Numbered from the stretch's first letter, positions 1-8,806 are shown. The stretch: 64,000 nt of DNA from Lysinibacillus antri (GCF_003977595.1 NZ_RYYR01000010.1:62001-126000), one strand, 5' to 3'. Numbers and translations are program-made. Notes: generated from the sequence alone by a model not told the origin.

Positions 1-14
1 GGGGATCTTAAAAT

Positions 15-575
15 ATGAAACTTTACACAAAGACAGGGGATAAAGGGAAAACAAGTTTAATGGGCGGCCGTGTTAGCAAAGATGATTTACGTGTTGAAGC
101 ATACGGCACAATTGATGAATTGAATTCCTTTATTGGCAAGGCTGTAACAGAACTAGATCAACAAAAATTTAAAGATATTTTAGCTGACTTAGAAACAATT
201 CAACATGAGCTGTTTGATTGTGGTGGCGACTTAGCAAATGTAATGAAAGAACGGAACTATAAATTGCAAGAAACTTCTATTGAGGCACTCGAAAAACGTA
301 TCGATGCTTTAACGGATGAAGTACCACCTTTAAAACGTTTTATTCTACCAGGTGGGACTCCAGCAGCTGCAACTCTCCATATTGCCCGCACAGTAACACG
401 CCGAGCTGAACGTCGAGTCGTTACATTAATGAATGAAGTAGAAGATGTTCCGGCAATTGTGCAAAAGTATTTGAACCGTTTATCCGATTATTTCTTTGCT
501 GTAGCTCGCGCAGTGAATTTTAGATTAAACGTAAATGATATTGAATACATTCGTAGTGGGGATGTATTTAAATAA
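15..575 (+). CDS. PduO-type ATP:cob(I)alamin adenosyltransferase
   Basis: This 186-residue protein should transfer the adenosyl group of ATP to cob(I)alamin, making adenosylcobalamin (coenzyme B12) in the cytoplasm. The N-terminal TKTGDKGKTSL segment (residues 5-15) is the ATP-binding signature of the PduO family. An Arg-rich helix (RRAERRVV, about 131-138) and a C-terminal LNRLSDYFFAVARAVN segment complete the family pattern, and the length is normal. A GGGGATC stretch just ahead of the ATG serves as ribosome-binding site. A B12-dependent isobutyryl-CoA mutase lies about 8 kb downstream and is its likely client; that link is inference from context. Confidence 0.93.
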   Translation: MKLYTKTGDKGKTSLMGGRVSKDDLRVEAYGTIDELNSFIGKAVTELDQQKFKDILADLETIQHELFDCGGDLANVMKERNYKLQETSIEALEKRIDALTDEVPPLKRFILPGGTPAAATLHIARTVTRRAERRVVTLMNEVEDVPAIVQKYLNRLSDYFFAVARAVNFRLNVNDIEYIRSGDVFK

Positions 576-584
576 TTTAAAAAG

Positions 585-616
585 AACAATCCTATCATGA
601 TGGTAGGGTTGTTTTA
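585..616 (+). terminator. Rho-independent terminator after the adenosyltransferase gene
   Basis: The arms AACAATCCTATC and GGTAGGGTTGTT pair with a few G-U wobbles and are followed by a short T run. It begins 9 bases after the stop codon. Confidence 0.75.
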
Positions 617-986
617 ATTTCCCCATAAAATGGGCATTGGATTTGCAACAGAATATATAAATTAGGAGCTAGAAGAGGATGTATGAACATCAATGTTAAA
701 TATTTAAACAAAAGGAAAGCAAAATGAACAAAATGAGGGAGGTCAGTAACAAACAACGAACAAAAAGCAGAAAAAATAAGCGTAATGAACAAAAAGCGAA
801 ACAAATTGTTAGAAAAATTTGAACAATGCGTTGACTGAATGCTCATTCATAATTACAATGAACACATAGGATAATTTAGTAAAAGGTTATCGGTTTATTT
901 TATCTATAAAACTTGTATCATATTTATAGTTTTACAGATACCGATCAACACAAAAAAGGGGAGTATATGTCAAAGGAGGAGCGTTA
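617..986. other. Intergenic region before fadF
   Basis: About 370 bases without a convincing gene. A minus-strand open frame here has no family resemblance and no ribosome-binding site. The region holds the fadF promoter and operator (831-859), then about 110 bases of AT-rich leader ending in the AAAGGAGGAGCG ribosome-binding site of fadF. Confidence 0.6.
831..859 (+). promoter_or_regulatory. fadF promoter overlapped by a TetR/FadR-like operator
   Basis: A sigma-A promoter, TTGACT at 831-836 and TACAAT at 854-859 with a 17-bp spacer, is overlapped by the sequence TTGACTGAATGCTCATTCA (831-849). Its core TGAATG-CT-CATTCA is a perfect inverted repeat and resembles the B. subtilis FadR box. The same 19-mer, with three changes, occurs inverted at 3311-3329 before the thiolase operon. 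An operator filling the -35 and spacer implies repression. The nearby TetR-family gene at 8109 is the obvious candidate repressor. Confidence 0.75.
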
Positions 987-3161
987 ATGAGTCCGTTATT
1001 AATTGCAAACTGGGTGTTCTTCGTAGCGGTTGTACTGTATGCATTAGGATTGTTTATCTATTTATTGAAAACACGAACAGCATACGTCAAGCTAGGAAAA
1101 AAAGAAGAGTTCAATGAAAGTATAAAAGAACGACTCGAAAAAATTTGGGTCAACGTATTTGGACAATCTAAACTATTAAAAGATAAAAAAAGTGGATTTA
1201 TTCATGTTTTATTTTTCTATGGATTCCTACTTGTTCAATTAGGGGCAATTGATTTTATCTGGAAAGGGTTGGCTCCAGAATCACATTTACCATTAGGTCC
1301 GCTATATGAAGTGTTTACTTTGTTTGAAGAAATTGTCGCGGTTGTCATTTTAGTTGCAGTGTTTGGCGCATTTTATCGCCGTTATATTGAAAAATTAGTT
1401 CGATTAAAACGCGGTTGGAAAAATGGACTCGTATTAATCTTTATCGGTGGATTAATGGTGACAACGTTAATCGGTAACGGAATGGGCATTATTTGGCATG
1501 GACATGGCTTTACTGGAAGCGAACCAATTGCATCCGGTATTGCTGCAATCTTTGGCTTTTTATCATCTGAAGTTGCCACAGCAGGATTTTACGTGATGTG
1601 GTGGGCGCATCTACTAATTTTGTTAACATTCTTAGTATATGTACCACAATCAAAACACTTCCATTTAATTTCAGGTCCAGTCAATGTGTACTTTAACCGT
1701 TTAGACCGTGCCGGAACGCTTCGCCCAATTAATTTTGAGGAAATGGAAGAGGCAGAAGATGAAGAAGAAATGCCTTCATTCGGTGTTGGCAAAGTAACTG
1801 ATTTCACACAAAAACAATTAATTGATTTATATGCTTGTGTGGAATGTGGCCGTTGTACGAATATGTGTCCTGCAACGGGTACAGGGAAGATGCTTTCACC
1901 TATGGATTTAATCGTAAAGTTACGCGATCACTTAACAAATACAGGCGCAGTAGCTACAAAACAAAAGCCTTGGGTACCAGCATTTGCCTTTAACAATACA
2001 AAAGGCAACCAATTAGCAATGGCGGCTGGAGCAGAAGGTGCAGTGATTGAAGATATCTATAGTCCATCATTAATTGGAGATGTGATTACAGAAGAAGAAA
2101 TTTGGGCTTGTACAACTTGCCGTAACTGTGAAGATCAATGTCCAGTAATGAATGAACATGTAGATAAAATTATTGACCTACGCCGTTACTTAACGATGAC
2201 GGAAGGAAAAGTAAACTCTGACGCACAGCGCGCAATGAATAATATTGAACGTCAAGGAAATCCTTGGGGTCTTAACCGAAAAGAAAAAGAAAACTGGCGT
2301 GACCTTGATCCAGAAGTAAATATCCCAACAGTAAAAGAAGCGAAAAAATCTGGGGAAGGTTTTGAATACTTATTCTGGGTTGGTTCAATGGGTGCTTTCG
2401 ATAGCCGTTCCCAAAAAATTGCATTATCTTTTGCTCGCTTAATGAACGAAGCTGGGATCAAATTTGCGATTCTAGGAAATAAAGAGAAAAACTCAGGAGA
2501 CACACCACGTCGTCTAGGAAATGAATTTTTATTCCAAGAGCTTGCAACAGCGAATATTGAAGAATTCGAAAAAAATGAAGTAACGAAAATCGTCACAATC
2601 GATCCGCATGCATACAATATCTTTAAAAATGAATACAAAGATTTTGGTTGGGAAGGCGAAGTATATCACCATACAGAACTGTTATATGACTTAGTAAACG
2701 AAGGTCGACTAACGTTAAATCATCCAGTAGAGGAAACGATTGTATTCCACGATTCTTGTTACTTAGGTCGTTACAATGATGTCTACGATGCACCGCGAGA
2801 AATTTTAAAAGCCATTCCAGGTGTAAATTTAGTAGAGATGGAACGAAACCGCGAAACAGCGATGTGTTGTGGAGCAGGTGGTGGCTTAATGTGGATGGAA
2901 GAACATGTTGGAAACCGCATTAACGTAGCACGAACAGAACAAGCACTTGAAACAAATGCATCTGTCATTTCTTCTGGATGTCCATATTGCTTAACAATGC
3001 TTTCAGATGGAACAAAAGCAAAAGAAGTAGAAGAAAATGTCGGTACATTTGATATTGCAGAACTTTTAGAGCGATCTGTGTTTGGTGAAAAGCAAGTAGA
3101 AGAGGATGCAGCTTCAATAGAAGAAGGTATCCCAACAGAAATTGCCGTAACAGAAGAATAA
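987..3161 (+). CDS. fadF: FadF-like membrane iron-sulfur reductase
   Basis: A 724-residue heterodisulfide-reductase-type protein, matching B. subtilis FadF (YwjF), thought to carry electrons from acyl-CoA dehydrogenases to the respiratory chain. The N-terminal ~220 residues contain several membrane segments, with His171/His173 as possible haem ligands. Two 4Fe-4S motifs follow (Cys284-287-290-294 and Cys375-378-381-385). The C-terminal half has two CCG-type cysteine-rich domains, including HDSC and a CCGAGGG motif, ending in an acidic tail. Its neighbours are beta-oxidation genes including two acyl-CoA dehydrogenases, as in B. subtilis where fadF adjoins acdA. Expression is probably controlled by the operator at 831-849. 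Confidence 0.9.
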   Translation: MSPLLIANWVFFVAVVLYALGLFIYLLKTRTAYVKLGKKEEFNESIKERLEKIWVNVFGQSKLLKDKKSGFIHVLFFYGFLLVQLGAIDFIWKGLAPESHLPLGPLYEVFTLFEEIVAVVILVAVFGAFYRRYIEKLVRLKRGWKNGLVLIFIGGLMVTTLIGNGMGIIWHGHGFTGSEPIASGIAAIFGFLSSEVATAGFYVMWWAHLLILLTFLVYVPQSKHFHLISGPVNVYFNRLDRAGTLRPINFEEMEEAEDEEEMPSFGVGKVTDFTQKQLIDLYACVECGRCTNMCPATGTGKMLSPMDLIVKLRDHLTNTGAVATKQKPWVPAFAFNNTKGNQLAMAAGAEGAVIEDIYSPSLIGDVITEEEIWACTTCRNCEDQCPVMNEHVDKIIDLRRYLTMTEGKVNSDAQRAMNNIERQGNPWGLNRKEKENWRDLDPEVNIPTVKEAKKSGEGFEYLFWVGSMGAFDSRSQKIALSFARLMNEAGIKFAILGNKEKNSGDTPRRLGNEFLFQELATANIEEFEKNEVTKIVTIDPHAYNIFKNEYKDFGWEGEVYHHTELLYDLVNEGRLTLNHPVEETIVFHDSCYLGRYNDVYDAPREILKAIPGVNLVEMERNRETAMCCGAGGGLMWMEEHVGNRINVARTEQALETNASVISSGCPYCLTMLSDGTKAKEVEENVGTFDIAELLERSVFGEKQVEEDAASIEEGIPTEIAVTEE

Positions 3162-3224
3162 TGCAATAACGCAATGAATTTGTGGAAATTTAACGGATAT
3201 TATTAGTTTTTAGAAAAATATAAA

Positions 3225-3253
3225 TTGAAAGAAAAATGAATGTTTTGTACAAT
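3225..3253 (+). promoter_or_regulatory. Candidate sigma-A promoter just before the fadF terminator
   Basis: TTGAAA (3225-3230), a 17-bp spacer and TACAAT (3248-3253) make a good sigma-A match. Transcription from it would start near 3260 and meet the terminator hairpin at 3267 almost at once, so it may be fortuitous or serve an attenuated transcript. Confidence 0.35.
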
Positions 3254-3266
3254 GGATATGAAAAGG

Positions 3267-3298
3267 AAAATGGGAGTTCTACACGACTCCCATTTTTC
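3267..3298 (+). terminator. Rho-independent terminator after fadF
   Basis: A perfect 11-bp stem (AAAATGGGAGT / ACTCCCATTTT) with an 8-nt loop is followed by a T run. Confidence 0.85.
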
Positions 3299-3309
3299 AT
3301 AGGGTGAGG

Positions 3310-3338
3310 TTGAGCGAGCGTTCAGTCAAGTTACATAC
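3310..3338 (+). promoter_or_regulatory. Operator and candidate promoter of the thiolase operon
   Basis: Positions 3311-3329, read on the minus strand, give TTGACTGAACGCTCGCTCA, identical at 16 of 19 positions to the operator before fadF. On the plus strand TTGAGC (3310-3315) and TACATA (3332-3337) could serve as -35 and -10 with a 16-bp spacer, so the operator would again cover the promoter. The operator assignment is stronger than the promoter assignment. Confidence 0.6.
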
Positions 3339-3580
3339 CTAAGCTTGCTTTGGTATGTAACTTTGCGACGAGTAATCGCAGGAGCACACTTTTGACGAGC
3401 AGGCTTGCCAGCGCAGGAGCAACATAACATGGCTCTGCCGGATCGAGAGCCATGTTATGTCTGCGTCGAGTAACCGCAGACGCACAATTACTTATGGCTC
3501 TGCCGGATCAAGAGCCATGTTATATCTGCGACGAGCAATCGCAGACGCACAAACCTGCGACCAGTAAGCTTGCATCGAAC
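3328..3580 (+). repeat. Modular hairpin repeat array (variable hairpin plus conserved tail)
   Basis: The 480-base gap between fadF and thiolase is filled by repeats, not a gene. Hairpins: 3328-3339/3352-3363 (12 bp, perfect), 3422-3436/3446-3460 (15 bp, perfect) and 3494-3501/3511-3518 (8 bp, perfect). The stems differ between the first and the other two, yet each hairpin is followed by a conserved tail, TCTGCGACGAGYAAYCGCAG, continuing with ACGCACAA. Tails lie near 3364-3389, 3461-3487, 3525-3552 and, degenerate, near 3394-3420 and 3554-3574. The last two hairpin modules repeat with a 65-bp period. A related array in the opposite orientation lies at 16621-16897. If the promoter at 3310 is used, these hairpins are in the thiolase mRNA leader. 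Confidence 0.75.
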
Positions 3581-3642
3581 AACCAAAAATAATTAACAAA
3601 AGAAAACTCAGTATCTACAATCAAACAAAAGGGGATGGGGAT

Positions 3643-4836
3643 TTGAGTAAGACAGTGATTTTAGATGGGGCAAGAACACCATTTGGTAAATTTGGGGGAA
3701 GTTTATCAGCATTATCCGCTAGTGATCTTGGGGGAAGAGCGATCGCAGCAGCGTTAGAAAAATCGAATGTAAAGCCAGAAGAAGTAAATGAAGTCATTAT
3801 GGGGACAGTCTTACAAGCAGGGCAAGGGCAAATCCCATCTCGCCAAGCAGCAACAAAAGCGGGGATTCCTTACAACGTTAAAACGGAAACCATCAACAAA
3901 GTATGTGCTTCAGGCATGCGCAGTGTCACATTAGCCGATCAACTGATTCGTTTAGGAGAAGAAGACGTGATTGTGGCAGGTGGTATGGAATCGATGTCTA
4001 ACGCACCGTACTATTTGCCAAAAGGACGATGGGGACTTCGAATGGGCGATGCGAGTTTAGTAGACGGAATGGTTTTTGACGGCCTTTCTTGTGCATTTGA
4101 TCCAAACCATGTGCATATGGGGACTTACGGTAATTCCACTGCAAATCAATTTGACCTGTCACGAGAAGCACAAGATCAATGGGCGGCTCGAAGTCATCAG
4201 TTAGCAATAAAAGCAATCGAAGAAGGTAAGTTTGCAGAAGAAATTACTTCAATTGAAATAAAGGGGCGTAAAGGGGACGTCACAACAGTTTCTATTGATG
4301 AAGCACCTCGTAAAGATACATCTCTGGAAACGCTCTCAAAACTGCGACCAGCATTTGATAAAGACGGAACGATTACTGCAGGGAATGCACCAGGGATTAA
4401 TGATGGGGCTTGTGCGCTTGTGTTAATGAGTGAACAAAAGGCGCAACAAGAAGGTCGTACACCACTTGCCGATATTATCGGTCATGCAGAAGTGGGAGTT
4501 GAGCCAAAAGATTTTCCACAAACTCCAGGTCTTGTGATCAACGAACTATTAAAGAAAACAGGAAAAACAGCTAGTGAGATTGACTTAATTGAAATTAACG
4601 AAGCTTTTGCAGCCGTAGCTCTTGTTAGTAATCAAATCGCTGGATTAGATCCAGAAAAGGTAAATGTCAACGGAGGAGCTGTTGCACTAGGTCATCCAAT
4701 CGGCGCATCGGGAGCAAGAATCATTTTAACCCTTGCCTATGAATTAAAACGCCGTGGTGGTGGAATTGGGATTGCAGCAATTTGTTCTGGTGGTGGTCAA
4801 GGGGATGCCATCATGATCGAAGTTCCAAAGCAATAA
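3643..4836 (+). CDS. mmgA: Acetyl-CoA C-acetyltransferase (thiolase)
   Basis: A 397-residue thiolase that cleaves acetoacetyl-CoA to two acetyl-CoA, or the reverse. The nucleophile is Cys88 in NKVCASGMRS; GGAVALGHPIGASGARI carries the active-site His, and a C-terminal ICSGGGQG motif carries the second catalytic Cys. The TTG start is supported by AAAGGGGATGGGG just upstream. The order thiolase, 3-hydroxyacyl-CoA dehydrogenase, acyl-CoA dehydrogenase matches the B. subtilis mmgABC operon, so the symbol is by analogy. B. subtilis mmg is a sporulation mother-cell operon, whereas the TetR-type operator here suggests substrate-responsive control. Confidence 0.92.
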   Translation: MSKTVILDGARTPFGKFGGSLSALSASDLGGRAIAAALEKSNVKPEEVNEVIMGTVLQAGQGQIPSRQAATKAGIPYNVKTETINKVCASGMRSVTLADQLIRLGEEDVIVAGGMESMSNAPYYLPKGRWGLRMGDASLVDGMVFDGLSCAFDPNHVHMGTYGNSTANQFDLSREAQDQWAARSHQLAIKAIEEGKFAEEITSIEIKGRKGDVTTVSIDEAPRKDTSLETLSKLRPAFDKDGTITAGNAPGINDGACALVLMSEQKAQQEGRTPLADIIGHAEVGVEPKDFPQTPGLVINELLKKTGKTASEIDLIEINEAFAAVALVSNQIAGLDPEKVNVNGGAVALGHPIGASGARIILTLAYELKRRGGGIGIAAICSGGGQGDAIMIEVPKQ

Positions 4837-4878
4837 GGGGATCGAAATGTTCACATGTTCAAAAAAGGGGATTAATAT

Positions 4879-5733
4879 ATGACAATTCAAAAAGTAATGA
4901 TCGTTGGTGCAGGGCAAATGGGGTCAGGGGTTGCGCAAGTTTGTGCACAAGCTGGCTTTACTGTATTACTAAATGATATGAAGCAAGAGTTTTTTGATAG
5001 AGGATTAGGGGTAATTACAAAAAATCTTTCTCGTGATGTGGAAAAGGGGCGCAAAACAGAGGAAGAAAAACAAGCAATCTTAAATCGCATTTCAATGTCA
5101 CTAGATTTAAAGGATGCCGTTGATGTGGATATCGTCATTGAAGCAGCTACTGAAAATATGGATATTAAACAATCAATTTTCAGAGAGCTAGATGCGATTG
5201 CACCAAAGCATGCCATCCTTGCAACGAATACGTCATCACTTCCAATTACGGAAATCGCAGCCGTAACAGAACGACCAGAGCAAGTAATTGGGATGCACTT
5301 TATGAATCCTGTACCTGTAATGAAGCTCGTTGAAATTATCCGCGGACTTGCAACAGCAGATGAAGTGTACCAATCAGTAGAGGAAATGACGCGTAAGCTT
5401 TCAAAAACGCCTGTTGAAGTAAACGATTTCCCAGGCTTTGTCTCAAATCGAATCTTACTTCCAATGATCAATGAAGCAATCTACGCGTTGTATGAAGGGG
5501 TTGCAACGAAAGAAGCAATTGATGATGTGATGAAACTAGGAATGAATCATCCAATGGGGCCATTAACACTCGCAGACTTTATTGGTCTTGATACGTGTTT
5601 ATATATCATGGAAATCTTGCATGACGGATTAGGCGATAGTAAATACCGTCCATGTCCACTTCTTCGTAAATATGTGGCAGCTGGATGGTTAGGAAAGAAA
5701 ACAGGTAGAGGCTTCTATGTATACGAAAATTAA
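4879..5733 (+). CDS. mmgB: 3-hydroxybutyryl-CoA dehydrogenase
   Basis: A 284-residue NAD(P)-dependent short-chain 3-hydroxyacyl-CoA dehydrogenase that oxidises 3-hydroxybutyryl-CoA to acetoacetyl-CoA. The Rossmann motif GAGQMGSG is at residues 10-17. The [14 protein letters not shown] segment holds the catalytic His, and the C-terminal helical domain includes [16 protein letters not shown]. It is 42 bases after the thiolase gene with an AAAAAAGGGG ribosome-binding site, and its product is the substrate of the thiolase. No enoyl-CoA hydratase gene is present in the window, so that step must be encoded elsewhere. Confidence 0.92.
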   Translation: MTIQKVMIVGAGQMGSGVAQVCAQAGFTVLLNDMKQEFFDRGLGVITKNLSRDVEKGRKTEEEKQAILNRISMSLDLKDAVDVDIVIEAATENMDIKQSIFRELDAIAPKHAILATNTSSLPITEIAAVTERPEQVIGMHFMNPVPVMKLVEIIRGLATADEVYQSVEEMTRKLSKTPVEVNDFPGFVSNRILLPMINEAIYALYEGVATKEAIDDVMKLGMNHPMGPLTLADFIGLDTCLYIMEILHDGLGDSKYRPCPLLRKYVAAGWLGKKTGRGFYVYEN

Positions 5734-5745
5734 GGAGGGGTTTCA

Positions 5746-6876
5746 ATGAATCTCGTCTTCTCAGAAGAACAAACTATGATGCGTGAGATGGTTCGGCAAT
5801 TTGCTGAAAGTGAAATCGCTCCTTTCGTTGAGAAAATGGAAGAAGGGGAATTTCCACGAGACATTCTAAAAAAAATGGGTGAGCTCGGGTTAATGGGAAT
5901 TACGATACCTGAAAAATTTGGTGGGGCTGGCATGGACTTCACCTCTTATATACTCGCAATCAATGAAATTTCAAAAGTAAGTGCAGTCGTTGGGGTCATC
6001 TTATCTGTTCACACATCGGTAGGGACCAATCCAATCCTTTACTTTGGCACAGAGGAACAAAAGGAAAAGTACGTGCCAAAGCTTGCAAGGGGAGAGTATC
6101 TGGGTGCCTTTTGTTTAACAGAGCCTGAAGCGGGTTCAGACGCAGGCGCATTAAAATCAAAAGCGGTGAAAAAAGACGATCATTATGTGATTAATGGATC
6201 CAAAGTGTTTATTACAAATGGTGGAGAAGCAGATGTCTATATCGTATTTGCTTCCACTTCACCGGATAAAGGTTCTCGAGGTATTTCTGCGTTTATCGTA
6301 GAGAAAAATACGCCTGGACTAATTATCGGAAAAGATGAACATAAAATGGGGCTCCATGGCTCAAGAACAGTGCAACTAACCTTTGAAAATATGAAAGTAC
6401 CTGCAAGCAATTTGTTAGGTGTGGAGAATGAAGGTTTTAAAATTGCGTTAGCCAACTTAAATGTGGGGCGTATTGGCATTGCAGCACAAGCTTTAGGAAT
6501 TGCAGAAGCTGCATTAGAGCAAGCGACCAATTATGCAAAAGAACGCATCCAATTTGGCAAACCAATTGCAGTAAATCAAGGAATCGGCTTTAAGCTTGCA
6601 GATATGGCTACATCTGTAGAAGCTGCACGATTACTCATCTATCGTGCTGCAGATTTACAGTCACGAGGGGTATCAAATGGAAAAGAAGCATCTATGGCCA
6701 AATTATTCGCCACTCGAACGGCCGTTGAAGTAACTACAGAAGCAATCCAAGTCTTTGGAGGGTATGGCTTTACAAAAGACTATCCTGTAGAACGCTACTT
6801 CCGAGATGCAAAAGTAACAGAAATTTATGAAGGCACAAGTGAAATCCAAAAAATCGTAATAAGTAAATACATTTAA
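5746..6876 (+). CDS. mmgC: Acyl-CoA dehydrogenase (first copy)
   Basis: A 376-residue FAD-dependent acyl-CoA dehydrogenase, probably for short-chain or branched acyl-CoA. Family motifs are present: FCLTEPEAGSDAG, the GSKVFITNGG flavin region, and the C-terminal QVFGGYGFTKDYPVERYFRDAK ending with the catalytic-Glu context IYEGTSEIQ. It starts 12 bases after hbd with TAAGGAGGGG as ribosome-binding site, so it is cotranscribed. It is clearly related to the next gene, and the pair probably differ in chain length or branching preference. The symbol is by position in an mmgABC-like operon. Confidence 0.92.
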   Translation: MNLVFSEEQTMMREMVRQFAESEIAPFVEKMEEGEFPRDILKKMGELGLMGITIPEKFGGAGMDFTSYILAINEISKVSAVVGVILSVHTSVGTNPILYFGTEEQKEKYVPKLARGEYLGAFCLTEPEAGSDAGALKSKAVKKDDHYVINGSKVFITNGGEADVYIVFASTSPDKGSRGISAFIVEKNTPGLIIGKDEHKMGLHGSRTVQLTFENMKVPASNLLGVENEGFKIALANLNVGRIGIAAQALGIAEAALEQATNYAKERIQFGKPIAVNQGIGFKLADMATSVEAARLLIYRAADLQSRGVSNGKEASMAKLFATRTAVEVTTEAIQVFGGYGFTKDYPVERYFRDAKVTEIYEGTSEIQKIVISKYI

Positions 6877-6877
6877 G

Positions 6878-6943
6878 GTGCCAGGTACTCATATAATTCG
6901 GAAAATTCATAATAGTTTTAGAGTTGTGTGAGTGCCAGGCACC
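6878..6943 (+). repeat. Dispersed GTGCCAGGCAC-bordered element, copy 1
   Basis: Between the two acyl-CoA dehydrogenase genes, two copies of GTGCCAGGYAC (from 6878 and 6932) flank a 43-base stretch containing AATTCGGAAAATT. GTGCCAGGCAC is itself a perfect inverted repeat around one base. A shorter relative with the same motif and AATTCTGAAAATT lies at 47441-47485. The element looks like a REP-type or miniature mobile repeat; no transposase is nearby. Confidence 0.55.
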
Positions 6944-6965
6944 CAAACAAACGGGGGTTATGGGG

Positions 6966-8105
6966 ATGAATTTTCAATTATCAGAGGAACATGAACAATT
7001 GAGAGAGATGATTCGCGATTTTGCTTTAAATGAGGTAGCACCTACTGCAGCTGAACGCGATGAACATGAACGATTTGACCAAGATATTTGGAACAAAATG
7101 GCGGAACTTGGCTTAACGGGAATTCCATGGCCTGAAGAATATGGTGGGGCAGGATTCGATTATTTAGCTTATTGTATCGCAGTGGAAGAACTATCACGCG
7201 TTTGTGCATCTACCGGGGTAACGCTATCCGCACACACGTCTCTAGCAGGGTGGCCACTTTATAAGTTTGGCTCAGAAGAACAAAAACAAAAGTATTTACG
7301 TCCAATGGCAGAAGGAAAAAAAATTGGCGCGTATTGTTTAACTGAAGCTGGCTCAGGAAGTGATGCAGGTGGAATGAAAACGACGGCGAAATTAGAAGGC
7401 GACGAATACGTGATCAATGGTTCGAAAATCTTCATTACAAATGGTGGGGTTGCGGATACGTATATCGTGTTTGCTGTTACAGATCCTGACTCAAAGCACA
7501 AAGGAACAAGCGCATTTATCGTTGAATCAAGCTTCCCAGGCTTTGGCGTAGGGAAAAAAGAAAAGAAAATGGGCATTCGTTCATCACCAACAACGGAAAT
7601 TATTTTCGATAACTGCCGTGTACCGAAAGAAAATTTATTAGGTAGCGAAGGAGAAGGGTTTAAAATTGCCATGCAAACATTGGATGGCGGGCGAAATGGT
7701 ATCGCTGCTCAAGCAGTTGGAATTGCCCAAGGTGCTCTAGACGCGGCTACAGAATACGCGAAAGAACGTGTTCAATTTGGCAAACCAATCGCGGCTAATC
7801 AAGGCGTTTCATTCAAATTAGCGGATATGGCAACAGCAATTGAAGCTTCAAGACTATTAACATATCAAGCAGCGTGGCTCGAGTCGAATAATCTATCATA
7901 CGGAAAAGCTTCTGCGATGGCGAAATTAATGGCGGGTGATACAGCAATGTCTGTCACAACAGATGCGGTTCAAATATTTGGCGGCTACGGTTATACAAAA
8001 GAATACCCAGTAGAGCGTTATATGCGTGATGCAAAAATCACTCAAATTTATGAAGGTACGCAAGAGATTCAGCGCCTGGTTATCTCGCGTATGTTAACGA
8101 AATAA
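6966..8105 (+). CDS. acdA: Acyl-CoA dehydrogenase (second copy)
   Basis: A 379-residue acyl-CoA dehydrogenase starting [13 protein letters not shown] prefer the ATG at 6966 because GGGGG (6953-6957) is 8 bases upstream; the ATG at 6960 is too close and a longer open frame from 6924 begins inside the repeat. Motifs: [24 protein letters not shown], and [22 protein letters not shown] followed by IYEGTQEIQ with the catalytic Glu. It resembles B. subtilis AcdA, which is encoded next to fadF. Its electrons would pass to ETF and on to FadF. Confidence 0.92.
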   Translation: MNFQLSEEHEQLREMIRDFALNEVAPTAAERDEHERFDQDIWNKMAELGLTGIPWPEEYGGAGFDYLAYCIAVEELSRVCASTGVTLSAHTSLAGWPLYKFGSEEQKQKYLRPMAEGKKIGAYCLTEAGSGSDAGGMKTTAKLEGDEYVINGSKIFITNGGVADTYIVFAVTDPDSKHKGTSAFIVESSFPGFGVGKKEKKMGIRSSPTTEIIFDNCRVPKENLLGSEGEGFKIAMQTLDGGRNGIAAQAVGIAQGALDAATEYAKERVQFGKPIAANQGVSFKLADMATAIEASRLLTYQAAWLESNNLSYGKASAMAKLMAGDTAMSVTTDAVQIFGGYGYTKEYPVERYMRDAKITQIYEGTQEIQRLVISRMLTK

Positions 8106-8108
8106 TTT

Positions 8109-8747
8109 ATGCAGGCAAAAGATGAAAAATTTTTAGTTCAAACCAATGTCAAAGATGAAAGTCTAATCGAAATAAGGCGCAGTCAAATCGTTAGTGGAGC
8201 AGTCAAATTATTCAAAGAAAAAGGCTTTCATCGAGCGACAACAAGGGAAATTGCAAAAGCTGCAGGATTTAGTATTGGTACGTTGTATGAATACATTCGA
8301 ACGAAAGAAGATGTGCTCTATCTCGTCTGTGATAACATCTTTGATCAAGTAATGAAGCAGCTTTCCACCATTTCAACAAGTGCTGGGACAATTGAAGGAC
8401 TAAAAATTGCAATTAAACAATATTTTGCGTTGATTGATAGTATGGTAGACGAATTTACGATTATGTATCAAGAAACAAAATCACTACCAAAAGATAAGCA
8501 GCAATATATATTAGCGAAAGAATTAGAAATGGTTTCGCTTTTTGAAAAAATTATTCAAAATTGCGTGCAATCGGGGAAACTCACTATCTCTGAAAACGAA
8601 ATCTATCTAGCTGCTAATCATATTGTCATTCAAGGTCAAGCTTGGGCATTCCGAAAATGGGCACTTCAAAAACGTTTTACTTTAAAAGATTACACCGTTG
8701 CTCAAACGAAATTGTGCTTATCCGGTATGTTGCATTATGAAGAGTAG
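8109..8747 (+). CDS. TetR/AcrR-family regulator of the acyl-CoA cluster
   Basis: A 212-residue TetR-type repressor. Residues about 24-70 form the DNA-binding domain (ATTREIAKAAGFSIGTLYEYIRTKEDVLY), and the remainder is an all-helical ligand-binding domain. The start is only 3 bases after the acdA stop and lacks a clear ribosome-binding site, suggesting translational coupling. Its position at the end of a beta-oxidation operon, and the duplicated operator before fadF and the thiolase gene, suggest it represses both and is released by an acyl-CoA. That regulatory link is inference. B. subtilis FadR is the nearest functional parallel. Confidence 0.85.
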   Translation: MQAKDEKFLVQTNVKDESLIEIRRSQIVSGAVKLFKEKGFHRATTREIAKAAGFSIGTLYEYIRTKEDVLYLVCDNIFDQVMKQLSTISTSAGTIEGLKIAIKQYFALIDSMVDEFTIMYQETKSLPKDKQQYILAKELEMVSLFEKIIQNCVQSGKLTISENEIYLAANHIVIQGQAWAFRKWALQKRFTLKDYTVAQTKLCLSGMLHYEE

Positions 8748-8752
8748 GGAGG

Positions 8753-8806
8753 ACACCGCTACATTTGCATACGTTTAAATGCGTTGCAAGTGGCGGTGTT
8801 TTTTGA
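8753..8806 (+). terminator. Rho-independent terminator after the TetR gene
   Basis: ACACCGC ... GCGGTGT arms, extended by TTTGCA/TGCAA pairing inside, are followed by six T residues. It separates the acyl-CoA operon from icmF. Confidence 0.75.

Noticed and set aside
595-846. Minus-strand 83-residue open frame before fadF
   Set aside because: Its composition is an AT-rich artefact, it has no ribosome-binding site, and the region contains the fadF promoter and operator.
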